DNA of 48,978 nucleotides from contig JAJYRN010000019.1 of assembly GCA_021794095.1 (NCBI GenBank), positions 1 through 48,978 on the forward strand, written 5' to 3'. The position numbers were made by a program, and so were the translations under genes. The stretch is from Acidobacteriota bacterium. GTDB taxonomy: Bacteria > Acidobacteriota > Holophagae > Holophagales > Holophagaceae. Shown piece after piece: positions 6,792-24,478 of this stretch; position 1 is the first letter of the stretch, and every line of letters starts with the position of its first letter. The notes below the pieces were generated by a model. It did no database searches. It had not been told where the DNA came from and worked only from the letters and a program-made list of their open reading frames with translations.

Positions 6792-7352
6792 ATGAACGCC
6801 AAACCACATGCCCATGAATCCTCCTGGGACCAGGCCGGCCTAGGGAACGCTATAGAAAAGGCCATCCTGACCCACGCAGGCCTGTCAGCGGGTTCTGCAA
6901 CCGACACGGACTCCTTGCTTCGCTTGGTGGATGCCACCAGTGAATCACTCGACCTCTGCGGGAAACTCCAACGTGCCGCGGTGCATCAGGCCCGACGATC
7001 TGACATCCCATGGTCAGACATTGGGGGGGTCATGGGCATCACTCGCCAGGCGGCGCAGCAGCGCTTTGCCCCTGAAGATGTCCCGCAAACGACCACCAAG
7101 AGCACCAAGCGCATTTCCGGGGCAACCGCATTCAATGAAATGCAAATCCTCAATATGGAAGGAAAGGCTGGCTATCACCTGGTTGGTTTCGGCCCCTTGT
7201 TCCTTACCGTCATGGCCTCAAACGCGGTCTGGGAGCATCGGCGCATGTATTCCCTCAATGGGGCTGGCAAGCGGACTCGGATGGAGGCCGAAGGCTGGAT
7301 CTATGTTGGCAACTGGTTTCCGTTCCACTATTTCAAACGCATCGTACCTTAA
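6792..7352 (+). CDS. Unknown HTH-domain protein behind its own operators
   Basis: 186 aa. I do not recognise the full-length family. Residues about 50-95 (LDLCGKLQRAAVHQARRSDIPWSDIGGVMGITRQAAQQRF) form a helix-turn-helix of the 'WxxIGxxxGxxxQAAxQR' type seen in many small regulators. The C-terminal half (NMEGKAGYHLVGFGPLFLTVMASNAVWEHRRMYSLNGAGKRTRMEAEGWIYVGNWFPFHYFKR) is aromatic-rich and may be a small ligand- or protein-binding domain. The start is supported by AAGGATGAG upstream. It is preceded by tandem palindromes at 6708-6771 and has no co-directional partner, so it may be a stand-alone autoregulated repressor. Its GC content looks lower than that of its neighbours, which suggests transfer. 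Confidence 0.75.
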   Translation: MNAKPHAHESSWDQAGLGNAIEKAILTHAGLSAGSATDTDSLLRLVDATSESLDLCGKLQRAAVHQARRSDIPWSDIGGVMGITRQAAQQRFAPEDVPQTTTKSTKRISGATAFNEMQILNMEGKAGYHLVGFGPLFLTVMASNAVWEHRRMYSLNGAGKRTRMEAEGWIYVGNWFPFHYFKRIVP

Positions 7353-7451
7353 TGGCCTGAACCAAAGCCTTCTTCCCGCCGCCCTGATGCTTCGAGCGAC
7401 TCGGAACCCACCGGCGTTACCTTTCGTCCCCCATAACGAGGTCCGTGCCCC

Positions 7452-7532
7452 ATGAGCAATCTCCAGGAACGAATCGCTGGCAGTTTCAGAGCACAGGGCC
7501 TGATGGCGACCATCGTCAATGTTCGTTCCTGA
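7452..7532 (+). pseudogene. 5' stub of a PaaI-type thioesterase gene
   Basis: A 26-residue frame begins MSNLQERIAGSFRAQGLMAT, which resembles the first residues of PaaI/hotdog thioesterases (…SFxRQGLMATLGA…). The match breaks after 'MAT' and a stop follows at 7530-7532. This looks like a gene truncated at the border between the accessory stretch and the rpoC terminator. The resemblance is short and from memory. Confidence 0.35.
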
Positions 7533-7565
7533 CGCCTGACCGCCCGGAAGCAGCCTCCGTATATG

Positions 7566-7593
7566 CGAAGGGCGGGATCGCTCCCGCCCTTCG
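7566..7593 (-). terminator. Hairpin at the end of the rpoBC operon
   Basis: A 12-bp perfect stem (7566-7577 with 7582-7593) with a 4-nt loop starts about 20 nt after the rpoC stop in the direction of transcription. The T-run after it is poor, but the position and stem strength fit the end of this long operon. Confidence 0.7.
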
Positions 7594-7612
7594 TCTGGGA
7601 TCCGAGGAAACG

Positions 7613-11833
<4,221 letters not shown>

Positions 11834-11869
11834 GGGGCCTCTCTCTCGTCTGAAGTCGCAGGAAAGGGC

Positions 11870-16264
<4,395 letters not shown>

Positions 16265-16580
16265 GGTTCGCTCCAGATGTGATAGGCGGAACCCTCAATG
16301 ACTACGGCACTCCGAGGCCTCAGCCCCGGACCGGAGAAGAGATCAGGCGTGGGAGCCCCAGTACGCGCCGATGGCCACCCCACCGCCAAACAGCGGATGG
16401 AGGAGCCCAGTGGCGATGTCGGTACTGCTGCGGAGGGGTGTTCGCAACCGGGGGCCTTTTTGAGGCAGAGATCCCGCCGGGAAGCCAGGCGGAAAGGAAT
16501 AATCGTACCAGTACGAGACGAAACCGCAAAGCGCAAGGTGCGACAGACACCCCGCGCTTTGCGTAACGACTAGTACCAGG
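16265..16580 (-). promoter_or_regulatory. rplL-rpoB intergenic region with a hairpin and a palindrome
   Basis: No gene is seen in this 316-bp spacer. Just after the rplL stop, a 10-bp perfect stem (16525-16534 with 16554-16563, arms CGCAAAGCGC/GCGCTTTGCG) can form. It is followed by a second dyad, TCGTAC-CA-GTACGA (16503-16516). The position matches the attenuator/RNA-processing site known between rplL and rpoB in E. coli. The lack of a T-run argues for partial attenuation or RNase cleavage rather than full termination. Confidence 0.6.
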
Positions 16581-16958
16581 CTACTTGATCTCGACCTTGG
16601 CGCCAGCGGCCTCGAGCTTTTCCTTGATCTTCTGGGCTTCATCCTTCGCGACGCCCTCCTTGACGGCCTTCGGGGCGCCGTCCACCAGGTCCTTGGCCTC
16701 CTTCAGGCCCAGACCAGCGACCACTTCGCGGACCGCCTTGATGACGTTCAGCTTGTTGGCGCCAGCTTCGGTGAGGATGACGTTGAACTCGGTCTGCTCT
16801 TCGGCAGCGGCCGCGGGAGCAGCGCCACCGGCAGCGGGCGCGGCCATGGCGGCGGCGGAGACGCCGAAGCGCTCCTCAAGGGCCTTGACCAGGTTGGCCA
16901 GGTCAAGGACGGTCATGGTTTCGATTTCAGCGATGAGCTGATCGGCGGTGAGAGCCAT
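16581..16958 (-). CDS. rplL: 50S ribosomal protein L7/L12
   Basis: 125 aa from ATG 16958, with CAGGAGG upstream; a start 15 bp further upstream is out of register with the family. The N-terminal dimerisation domain ([31 protein letters not shown]) leads into the Ala-rich hinge ([20 protein letters not shown]). The C-terminal factor-binding domain ([40 protein letters not shown]) follows. It forms the ribosomal stalk with L10 and recruits GTPase factors. It is located 54 bp after rplJ and before rpoB, the conserved bacterial order. Confidence 0.99.
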   Translation of the reverse strand: MALTADQLIAEIETMTVLDLANLVKALEERFGVSAAAMAAPAAGGAAPAAAAEEQTEFNVILTEAGANKLNVIKAVREVVAGLGLKEAKDLVDGAPKAVKEGVAKDEAQKIKEKLEAAGAKVEIK

Positions 16959-17012
16959 GTTGGCCTCCTGCATGCATTGAATGGGTTTCGGGTTCGGGGT
17001 TGTGGATCCGCG

Positions 17013-17501
17013 CTACTCGCCGGCCTTCTGCTTGCGGATGCCGTCAAGGGCGACCGCCAGGCCGGAGATCGGGTACTGCATGAGGTAGAGCAGCTTCGCG
17101 ATGAGCACTTCGCGGCTGGGAAGCTCGGCCAGGGCCTGAAGCTCCTTCATGCTGATCTGCCTGCCATCCATGATGCCGGCCTTGAACTGGGCGGCCGGAT
17201 TGTCCTTCAGGAAGCCATTGATGGCCTTGGCCAGGGCGATGACATCCTCGTGCGTGGTGGCCACGGCGCTGGCGCCCTTGAAGGCGCCGCCGAGGGGCTC
17301 GAACGGGGTTTCCTTGACAGCCAGGCGCAGCAGCGTGTTCTTGCTGACGCGGTACTGGGCCTTGCTCTCGCGGACGCTCTTGCGGAACGCGGTGTCCTTC
17401 TCCACGGCCAGACCTTTGAACTCGATCACCACGGCGGACGTGGCGACGGCAAAGGCATCCTTGAGCTCAGCGACTTCAGCGATCTTCTGGGTCTTTTCCA
17501 T
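17013..17501 (-). CDS. rplJ: 50S ribosomal protein L10
   Basis: 162 aa from ATG 17501 ([17 protein letters not shown]), with GGAGGCC upstream. The rRNA-binding N-terminal domain ([38 protein letters not shown]) and the C-terminal L12-binding helix region are present. It anchors the L7/L12 stalk. Only 10 bp separate it from rplA, so the usual structured L10 leader that mediates autogenous control cannot lie in a separate intergenic space here. Any L10 target would have to overlap the rplA coding end. Confidence 0.98.
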   Translation of the reverse strand: MEKTQKIAEVAELKDAFAVATSAVVIEFKGLAVEKDTAFRKSVRESKAQYRVSKNTLLRLAVKETPFEPLGGAFKGASAVATTHEDVIALAKAINGFLKDNPAAQFKAGIMDGRQISMKELQALAELPSREVLIAKLLYLMQYPISGLAVALDGIRKQKAGE

Positions 17502-17511
17502 GGTCGGCCTC

Positions 17512-18204
17512 CTACTTCTCAACGCCAGCGGTGTTGAGGGAGACGGAGGGGCCCATGGTGGAGGCGATATACATCGTCTTCACATACTTGCCCTTCGCCG
17601 TGGCCGGCTTGGCCTTGTGGACGGCATCGATCAGCGCTTTGGCGTTCTCTTCCAGCTTCTCGACGCCGAACGACAGCTTGCCCACGGGAGCATGGATGAT
17701 ACCGGTCTTGTCCACGCGGTACTCCACCTTGCCCGCCTTGATCTCCTTGATGGCCTTGACCACGTCGAAGGTCACCGTGCCGGTCTTAGGGTTGGGCATG
17801 AGCCCCCGGGGACCGAGCACTTTGCCCAGCCGTCCGACGCCCTTCATCATGTCGGGGGTCGCCACCAGCGCGTCGAAGTCGAGGAATCCGGCGGCGATCT
17901 TCTCCACCAAGTCATCCCCGCCCACGATCTCGGCGCCCGCCGCTTCCGCTTCCTTGACCTTCTCGCCACCCGCGATGACCGCCACTCGCATCGTCTTGCC
18001 CGTTCCGTGGGGCAGCACGATGGTGCCGCGGACCATCTGGTCCGCATGCCGGGGGTCAACACCGAGCCTCATGTGCACCTCGACGGTCTCGTCGAACTTG
18101 GCGAAGGCCAGGTCCTTGAGGGTGCCGAGCGCATCCTTCAGCTCGTAGGGGCGATCTTCGATCTTGGCCGCGGCAGCCCGGTACTTCTTTCCAGGTTTTG
18201 CCAT
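17512..18204 (-). CDS. rplA: 50S ribosomal protein L1
   Basis: 230 aa from ATG 18204 ([26 protein letters not shown]), with GAGCC upstream; a longer in-frame start runs into the rplK spacer and is not conserved. Core family phrases are [51 protein letters not shown] and [18 protein letters not shown]1 binds the 23S rRNA L1 stalk and in many bacteria represses the L11-L1 transcript. It sits 79 bp after rplK and 10 bp before rplJ. Confidence 0.99.
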   Translation of the reverse strand: MAKPGKKYRAAAAKIEDRPYELKDALGTLKDLAFAKFDETVEVHMRLGVDPRHADQMVRGTIVLPHGTGKTMRVAVIAGGEKVKEAEAAGAEIVGGDDLVEKIAAGFLDFDALVATPDMMKGVGRLGKVLGPRGLMPNPKTGTVTFDVVKAIKEIKAGKVEYRVDKTGIIHAPVGKLSFGVEKLEENAKALIDAVHKAKPATAKGKYVKTMYIASTMGPSVSLNTAGVEK

Positions 18205-18283
18205 ATTGGCTCCTACTCGAACGATCTCCCGCGATAACGGTCGCGGTGGCCGGGATCGCCGCACGGCGCGGCTCTCCAGGGAA

Positions 18284-18715
18284 TCAATCCACGACTTCGA
18301 CACCCATGGAGCGGGCGGAGCCGGCGATGGAATGGACGGCGGCTTCGAGGCTGCCGGCGGTGAGGTCGGGCATCTTCACCTTGGCGATCTCGGCGAGCTG
18401 CGCCTTGGTGATCTTGCCGACCTTGATCTTGTTGGGCGTGGCGGAGCCCTTGTCCAGGCCGATCTTCTTCTTGATCAGCACAGCCGCGGGCGGGGTCTTG
18501 AGAATGAAGCTGAAGCTGCGATCCGCATAGACGGTGATGACAACGGGCAGAATGGTGCCCTTCTCCACGGCGCTCACGGATTTCGCGTTGAACTGCTTCA
18601 CGAATTCCATGATGTTCACGCCATGCTGGCCCAGCGCGGGGCCGACCGGGGGGGCCGGCGTGGCCTCGCCCGCGGGCAGTTGCAGCTTGATGTAGCCGGT
18701 GATCTTCTTTGCCAT
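18284..18715 (-). CDS. rplK: 50S ribosomal protein L11
   Basis: 143 aa, full length. [43 protein letters not shown] is the highly conserved N-terminal domain, with the Pro-rich hinge contacted by thiostrepton-type drugs. The C-terminal rRNA-binding domain ends [12 protein letters not shown]. It binds the 23S GTPase-associated region. GGAG lies upstream of the ATG. It is preceded by about 200 bp of structured leader after nusG. Confidence 0.99.
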   Translation of the reverse strand: MAKKITGYIKLQLPAGEATPAPPVGPALGQHGVNIMEFVKQFNAKSVSAVEKGTILPVVITVYADRSFSFILKTPPAAVLIKKKIGLDKGSATPNKIKVGKITKAQLAEIAKVKMPDLTAGSLEAAVHSIAGSARSMGVEVVD

Positions 18716-18917
18716 CTGGAGGCTCCCGCGGGGGATTCCGGCGCATGCCGGCGACGCCCGCCCTGGGGGCGACGAATCCCGAGGATCCGCCGACCGGGTT
18801 GAAAACGTCCCGGTCCGAAGGGGCCGGGACTGAAAAGTTTACCCAAAAAAAGGAGGGATGTCTTCAGAAGAATCATAAGACCGAGCCCGGCAACGCCAGG
18901 CTCGGTCACGAAAAACG
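18716..18917 (-). promoter_or_regulatory. nusG-rplK spacer with two hairpins
   Basis: In transcription order, a hairpin right after nusG (arms ACCGAGCC/GGCTCGGT, 18880-18906) is followed by a T-rich run of seven (18843-18849) some 30 nt later. A second hairpin follows (arms GTCCCGG/CCGGGAC, 18807-18830). The first may be a weak terminator. The second lies in the rplK leader, where L1-type autoregulation or a promoter would be expected. Confidence 0.5.
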
Positions 18918-19550
18918 CTAGCGTTTTTCGACCTGGATGAAGTCCAGCTCCACAGGCGTAGAACGGCCGAACACCGTCACCATCACCTTGATGGTGGAGC
19001 GCTCCTCGTGGATCTCATCCACATCGCCCTCGAAGTTGGCGAAGGGGCCATCAATGATGCGGACCTTTTCGCCCTTCTCGAAGTGATACTTCGGCTTGGG
19101 CTTCTCCTGGGTTTCCTCGGTGTGATGCATGATCTGGCGGACCTCATCGTCCGTCAGAGGCGTGGGGCGCTTCTTGTTGGCACCCACGAAGCTCGTCACC
19201 TTCGGCGTGTTCCGCACCAGATGCCAGTCGGCATCCGCCATTTCCACGGAACCATCGGCCTTGCGCTCCACCTGGATCTGCACAAGGAGGTAGCCCGGGA
19301 AGGACTTGCGCTTTTTGACGACACGCTCCTTCTTGCCGGACTTCGCATCAACCTTCATCTCCTCGTAGGTTTCCTCGGGAATCTGGATGTCACCGAAGCT
19401 GGCGTCGCGTTCCTCCATCTTGATGCGCTGGCGGAGGTGCTCCATCACCTTGGCTTCATAGCCGGAGTAGGTGTGGATGATGAACCACTTCAACTCGCGG
19501 TCCTGAGGGGGGGCCACGGATTCCTGGGCCATGCTCACGGAGTCAGCCAT
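18918..19550 (-). CDS. nusG: Transcription elongation/antitermination factor NusG
   Basis: 210 aa from ATG 19550, with AAGGAGGATTC upstream. A start 99 bp further upstream would overlap secE and is rejected. The NGN domain begins KWFIIHTYSGYEAKVMEHLRQRIK and includes KSFPGYLLVQIQ and WHLVRNTPKVTSFVG. The C-terminal KOW domain has FEKGEKVRIIDGPFANFEGDVDEI. It binds RNA polymerase beta' and links it to Rho or ribosomal S10. It is in the conserved secE-nusG-rplK order, 10 bp after secE. Confidence 0.98.
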   Translation of the reverse strand: MADSVSMAQESVAPPQDRELKWFIIHTYSGYEAKVMEHLRQRIKMEERDASFGDIQIPEETYEEMKVDAKSGKKERVVKKRKSFPGYLLVQIQVERKADGSVEMADADWHLVRNTPKVTSFVGANKKRPTPLTDDEVRQIMHHTEETQEKPKPKYHFEKGEKVRIIDGPFANFEGDVDEIHEERSTIKVMVTVFGRSTPVELDFIQVEKR

Positions 19551-19560
19551 GAATCCTCCT

Positions 19561-19764
19561 TCACTGGCGTGGGAAAAGGAAGCCGATACCCTTGGCCAGA
19601 ACCCAATCGGCAGCCCAAAGGAAGACTCCGACAAAGATCGAAATGACAACCACGATCCAGGTGGAGGACAGCACCTTGTCCCGGCTCGGCCAGTCCACCC
19701 GGTCGAGCTCTGCCTTCAGATCCCTGGCCTGCTGCTTGATGGTTCCGATCACGCCGGCCCCCAA
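19561..19764 (-). CDS. secE: Preprotein translocase subunit SecE
   Basis: 67 aa, the short single-helix form. KAELDRVDWPSRDKVLSSTWIVVVISIFVGVFLWAADWVL contains the conserved amphipathic helix with W-P and one membrane segment. It stabilises SecY in the inner membrane. The apparent start is TTG at 19764. A GTG at 19752 (MIGTIKQQ) is an alternative with a G-rich stretch upstream. It lies between tRNA-Trp and nusG, as in many bacteria. Confidence 0.95.
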   Translation of the reverse strand: MGAGVIGTIKQQARDLKAELDRVDWPSRDKVLSSTWIVVVISIFVGVFLWAADWVLAKGIGFLFPRQ

Positions 19765-19815
19765 GGAAGATCGTTCTGAAAAACCCGGCCCCGAGCGGAT
19801 CCGCCGGGGCCGGAA

Positions 19816-19891
19816 TGGCAGGGGAGACAGGGTTCGAACCCGCGACCTGCGGATTTGGAGTCCGCTGCTCTACCAGCTGAGCTACTCCCCT
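19816..19891 (-). tRNA. tRNA-Trp (anticodon CCA)
   Basis: 76 nt on the minus strand. The acceptor is AGGGGAG (19885-19891) with CTCCCCT (19820-19826), the anticodon stem CGGAC/.TCCG carries loop CTCCAAA, the T arm has GGTTCGAACC, the discriminator is G, and CCA is encoded. It sits between rpmG and secE, a common location. Confidence 0.97.
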
Positions 19892-19957
19892 GTGGCGACC
19901 GCCCGATCCCGATCCCCGCAAAGGTCGCGGGCCGGGCGGTCTCCGAGGGACCGGAGG

Positions 19958-20107
19958 CTATTTGGCCTCGCGATGCACCTTCACACCACCGCAGAACCGG
20001 CAGAACTTGTTGAACTCGAGCTTGCCGGTGGTGGTCTTCTTGTTCTTGGTCGTGCTGTAGTTCTTGCGCTTGCATTCCTGGCACTGCAAGTGGACGATCT
20101 CGCGCAT
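19958..20107 (-). CDS. rpmG: 50S ribosomal protein L33 (zinc-binding form)
   Basis: 49 aa from ATG 20107, preceded by GGAGGTTC. The protein starts MREIVHLQCQECKRKNYSTT and ends with CRFCGGVKVHREAK. Two CxxC pairs (CQEC, CRFC) show this is the zinc-containing C+ form, not the zinc-free paralogue induced in zinc starvation. It follows tuf by 33 bp and precedes tRNA-Trp, the usual tuf-rpmG-trnW-secE-nusG order. Confidence 0.97.
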   Translation of the reverse strand: MREIVHLQCQECKRKNYSTTKNKKTTTGKLEFNKFCRFCGGVKVHREAK

Positions 20108-20140
20108 GGAACCTCCTTCTGGGGCGGGAGCGATCCTGGC

Positions 20141-21334
<1,194 letters not shown>

Positions 21335-21387
21335 GGATACCTCCTGAGGGGTGGGAGAGAAGAATGGGAGCAGAACGGTGCGAAGGG

Positions 21388-21462
<75 letters not shown>

Positions 21463-21497
21463 TTTGAACCTTTCCGCCAAAGGGCGGAGTGGAGTCC

Positions 21498-21517
21498 CTT
21501 CCGCCCGCGGGCGGAAG
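21498..21517. repeat. 20-bp perfect palindrome between tRNA-Thr and tRNA-Gly
   Basis: CTTCCGCCCGCGGGCGGAAG is self-complementary over all 20 bases. A shorter related hairpin (CCGCC/GGCGG) lies next to it at about 21474-21487. It may be an RNA-processing hairpin in the tRNA-tuf precursor or a small dispersed palindrome. Confidence 0.6.
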
Positions 21518-21521
21518 GAGG

Positions 21522-21597
<76 letters not shown>

Positions 21598-21645
21598 ATG
21601 AACGCCTCGGGCAAACAACCAGCACATCCAGGGAACCAGAGGAAC

Positions 21646-21732
21646 TGGTGCCGAGAGAAGGATTCGAACCTCCGTAGGGCGGTGCCCGGCAGATTTACAG
21701 TCTGCTGCCATTAACCACTCGGCCATCTCGGC
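21646..21732 (-). tRNA. tRNA-Tyr (anticodon GTA)
   Basis: 87 nt with a long variable arm, as expected for Tyr. The acceptor is GCCGAGA with TCTCGGC, the anticodon stem CAGA./TCTG carries loop CTGTAAA, and CCA is encoded (21646-21648). It is the first gene of the tRNA-tuf cluster. Confidence 0.96.
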
Positions 21733-21904
21733 AGTGCTTGTCCGTCGCCCTCCACGGGCTTGTCAAGATGTCCAACCGGAACCGGAAGAACATCACCCCG
21801 CGGAGCCCTTCCGGGACTCCGAGTCAGGGGCGCTGCGAGGCAGGGCTTTCCTGACAGGGAACTCGAAAGGTATCACGGCCTGGAAGGCCTCACAAGGGGA
21901 AACT

Positions 21905-22639
21905 TCAGGCCCCATGCGAGCCCCGGCGGGCGAGGACGCGGAAGATGGCCACCGCGGCGGCGGCGGAGACATTCAAGCTTTCCGTGCCTCCGGGCATGGG
22001 AATGCGCAGCAGGCCATCGCATCGCTCGCGGATCTTCTGGTGCAAGCCTTCCCCTTCCGCGCCAAGCACCAGCACTGTGGGGCGGTCGAAGGGCTCGTCG
22101 AGGTAGCTGCGGCTGTCCTCGCCGGCCGCCAGCCCGTAGATCCACGCGCCGGCCGACCTGAGGCTGTCGAGCGCCCGGCCCAGATTCACCACGCGGCACA
22201 CCGGCACGCGCCCCGCGGTACCCGCGCTGGCGCGCAGCACAGTCTCGTTGACCGCGGCGGAGCGGCGCTCGGGGAGTACCACGCCATCCACCGCCGCAGC
22301 CGCCGCCGAACGCAGGACGGCCCCGAGGTTGTGGGGATCGGTCACGCCATCCAGGGCCAGGATCAGGCTGGCATCCCCGCGCTGCGCCAGCCGGGCGGCC
22401 AGGTCTTCCAGGGCCGTGTAGGCGAAGGCACCGCCCTCGCCCAGCACGCCCTGGTGGCGTTGGCCCTGGGCACGGCGCTCAAGGGCCTCGACCGGCTCCC
22501 GGCGCACGGCCACGCCGGCGGCGCGGGCGGCCTCCAACAGGCTGGCGTGTCGCGGGCAGGCCGCCGGTGTGATCCAGAGGGTGTGCAGCTCGCCGCGGGC
22601 CAGCGCCTCCTCGCAGGCGTGGGGCCCCAGAAAACGCAC
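21905..22639 (-). CDS. rlmB: TrmH/SpoU-family rRNA 2'-O-methyltransferase (RlmB-like)
   Basis: 244 aa from GTG 22639. The N-terminal substrate-binding domain (VRFLGPHACEEALARGELHTLWIT…) leads to the SPOUT catalytic domain. Its three motifs are visible: LALDGVTDPHNLGAVLRSA, TVLVLGAEGEGLHQKIRERCD and IPMPGGTESLNVSAAAAVAIF. The family methylates G2251 of 23S rRNA with S-adenosylmethionine. RlmB and TrmH-type paralogues are hard to separate by eye, so the symbol is probable. The start lies 1 base after the stop of the FadL-like gene, so it is translationally coupled to an unrelated outer-membrane gene. Confidence 0.85.
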   Translation of the reverse strand: MRFLGPHACEEALARGELHTLWITPAACPRHASLLEAARAAGVAVRREPVEALERRAQGQRHQGVLGEGGAFAYTALEDLAARLAQRGDASLILALDGVTDPHNLGAVLRSAAAAAVDGVVLPERRSAAVNETVLRASAGTAGRVPVCRVVNLGRALDSLRSAGAWIYGLAAGEDSRSYLDEPFDRPTVLVLGAEGEGLHQKIRERCDGLLRIPMPGGTESLNVSAAAAVAIFRVLARRGSHGA

Positions 22640-22640
22640 G

Positions 22641-24029
22641 TCAGAAGCTCCGCCGGAAGCCGATGGCCAGCAGGTGCCCCATGCCCTCCACGCGGACCCG
22701 GGTGCCCGTCGAGCGGTAGCCTCCCGCGCTCCAGACACCATTCAGATCCGTCACGTCCTGATCCTGGGACTGGCGGTACTGGTAGCCGAAGCTGAGTTCG
22801 CCCCCCCAGACCTTGTAGCCGGCGCCGGCGGAAAAGGTGGCCTGGGATGAGCCGCCCATCAGGGGTTCCACATTCAAGGCGTCCTGCGCGTTGCGATCCA
22901 CAAGCGCCCCGGCGCGAAGGGTCCAGCGCTTCCCCAGCGCCACTTCCGCGGACATCCCATACCCCAGGTGGCCCTTTCCGCGCAGCCCGGCGGCCGGCGA
23001 GTACACCGGACCGGAGGGGGTTTCAAGGCCCGGCAGGCTGGGAACCTGGAGGCCCGGGGCCGTCCAGCGGAGATCCGCCTCCCAGGTGATCATGGGGTTG
23101 AGCCGGTGCCGGACGCCGAAGGTGGTCAGGGACGGCAGTTCCAGGCGGCCACTGCCGGCCACGGCGCTGGAGGCGCCCACCAGCGCCGTGGCCCGGGGGA
23201 GCGTGCCCAGCAGGGCAGGACTCAGACCGTCACTGGCGTACAAGCCCAGCAGCCCGCCCCGGTCATAGGCCGACAGGGAGAGATCGGCCCGGTAGCCTGA
23301 TTGGTGGGCCAACCCCAGGGTCCAGCGCGGATTCACCGCCCAGCGCAGGCCGAGGCTGTAGCTTGGCACCGTCTTGGATCCATTTTGAACCACGGCGGTT
23401 TCGGCCACGCCGTCCACCGGGTTAGCCGCCGAGACAGGCTGCGTGGGATCCAGCGGGATGCCGGCCCGGAGGACGGTACCGGACTGGAAGCTGAGGTGGG
23501 CCAAGCCCAGACCAATGCCGATGGACAGGCCCGGCGTGATCGCCCAGGCGGCCTGGGCTTCCAGGCGGCGTCCCGAAAGGTCCAACCGGTCCCCCATGAA
23601 GCGGTTCGGCGCATCCGAGGCAAACGCCCCGTGACGCTCGAAGGGGGTATCCAGCTTGAGGCCCAGCGTCAGGCGGGGAGAGTGGCGGAAGGCCGCCCCG
23701 AGGCCCCCGATGGCTCGGTTGCGGTCATCGCTGTACCAGGTCTGCTGGCTCGCTTCGAGGCTAGTCTGGGCCGATTCGGCTTCCAATCCGCCCGCGATGA
23801 AGGCCGAATGGCCTTCCGGCACCGCGGCCAGGAGCGCCGGGTTGAGGCTGGCGGCTTCGAGGCTGTAGCCATAGGCCACCTGGATGCCGCTGCGGGCGAT
23901 GCCGACAGGGTCCGAGGCCGGAAGCGCCACGGACTGGGCCAGGGCCGGGATCACCGCCCACCCGAGCGGCAGGGCCACCCGGCACAGCGCGCGCCCTGCT
24001 CCGATCACATTTCGAATGCCCTGCGCCAT
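22641..24029 (-). CDS. FadL/TodX (OmpP1)-type outer-membrane channel
   Basis: 462 aa. An N-terminal signal sequence (about residues 12-31, ending in ALAQS) precedes a region with the FadL-like SLNPALLAAVPEGHSAFIAGGLEAE motif. Many alternating beta-strands with Gly/aromatic ends follow, with LGLRWAVNPRWTLGLAHQSGYRADL and FGVRHRLNPMITWEADLRW being family-typical. The last residue is Phe (RRSF), as in barrel proteins inserted by BamA. It probably carries long-chain fatty acids or hydrophobic compounds across the outer membrane. This fits the glyoxylate shunt encoded 3 kb away, although no regulatory link is visible. Confidence 0.82.
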   Translation of the reverse strand: MAQGIRNVIGAGRALCRVALPLGWAVIPALAQSVALPASDPVGIARSGIQVAYGYSLEAASLNPALLAAVPEGHSAFIAGGLEAESAQTSLEASQQTWYSDDRNRAIGGLGAAFRHSPRLTLGLKLDTPFERHGAFASDAPNRFMGDRLDLSGRRLEAQAAWAITPGLSIGIGLGLAHLSFQSGTVLRAGIPLDPTQPVSAANPVDGVAETAVVQNGSKTVPSYSLGLRWAVNPRWTLGLAHQSGYRADLSLSAYDRGGLLGLYASDGLSPALLGTLPRATALVGASSAVAGSGRLELPSLTTFGVRHRLNPMITWEADLRWTAPGLQVPSLPGLETPSGPVYSPAAGLRGKGHLGYGMSAEVALGKRWTLRAGALVDRNAQDALNVEPLMGGSSQATFSAGAGYKVWGGELSFGYQYRQSQDQDVTDLNGVWSAGGYRSTGTRVRVEGMGHLLAIGFRRSF

Positions 24030-24170
24030 ACCACCGCCTCTCGAAAGACTCGATTTCTGAATGGCCCGACCGCGGGAAAGGCTTCAGGGCCATCCATCCA
24101 GGATCGCTAAAAGGCCCCCGGATACCAAGCCGAATTCAAACAGGGGGGGCCGGTCCTCACTCGTCCGGGG

Positions 24171-24461
24171 TCAATGGTCCTGATCTCCCATCACCCGGAC
24201 CAGCAAGCGGTCCACCAGTTCCCAGACCTCCACGAGGGCCGCCAGACACATCACCAGCCCCACCCCGAGGGCCACGGCCCGGCCCCAGGGGCCGGTGGCC
24301 AGATGGCAGGCAACAGGCCAGCGCCAGCAGGCGGTGGGCACCCGTAGGCGACCGTAGAACGCCAGGGTGGCCAGGAGCATCCCACCCCACAGCAGGTAGA
24401 AGAATCGGACGGCTCGGATCAGAAGGTCCCAGCCGAAGGGACGGGGGCGAAGGGTGGGCAT
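24171..24461 (-). CDS. Small hypothetical membrane protein downstream of the TauE/SafE permease
   Basis: 96 aa from ATG 24461. I do not recognise the family. Two membrane segments are visible (LLIRAVRFFYLLWGGMLLATLAFYG and AVALGVGLVMCLAALVEVW), separated by a basic loop with Trp/Cys residues. The acidic C terminus is VMGDQDH. It starts 17 bp after the permease stop on the same strand, so it is probably co-transcribed and may be an accessory subunit. It is too short for a transporter on its own. Confidence 0.65.
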   Translation of the reverse strand: MPTLRPRPFGWDLLIRAVRFFYLLWGGMLLATLAFYGRLRVPTACWRWPVACHLATGPWGRAVALGVGLVMCLAALVEVWELVDRLLVRVMGDQDH

Positions 24462-24478
24462 GCGGGAATCAGGATAGC

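Noticed and set aside
4100-7560. tRNA-Pro 3' end duplication as an att site
   Set aside because: I looked for a copy of the tRNA 3' half in the accessory stretch and found none, so there is no direct evidence of integration.
21735-21766. TTGACA (minus strand, 21761-21766) as promoter of the tRNA-tuf cluster
   Set aside because: No acceptable -10 box at 16-18 bp spacing, and it would start transcription at the mature tRNA-Tyr end, so I do not list it as a promoter.
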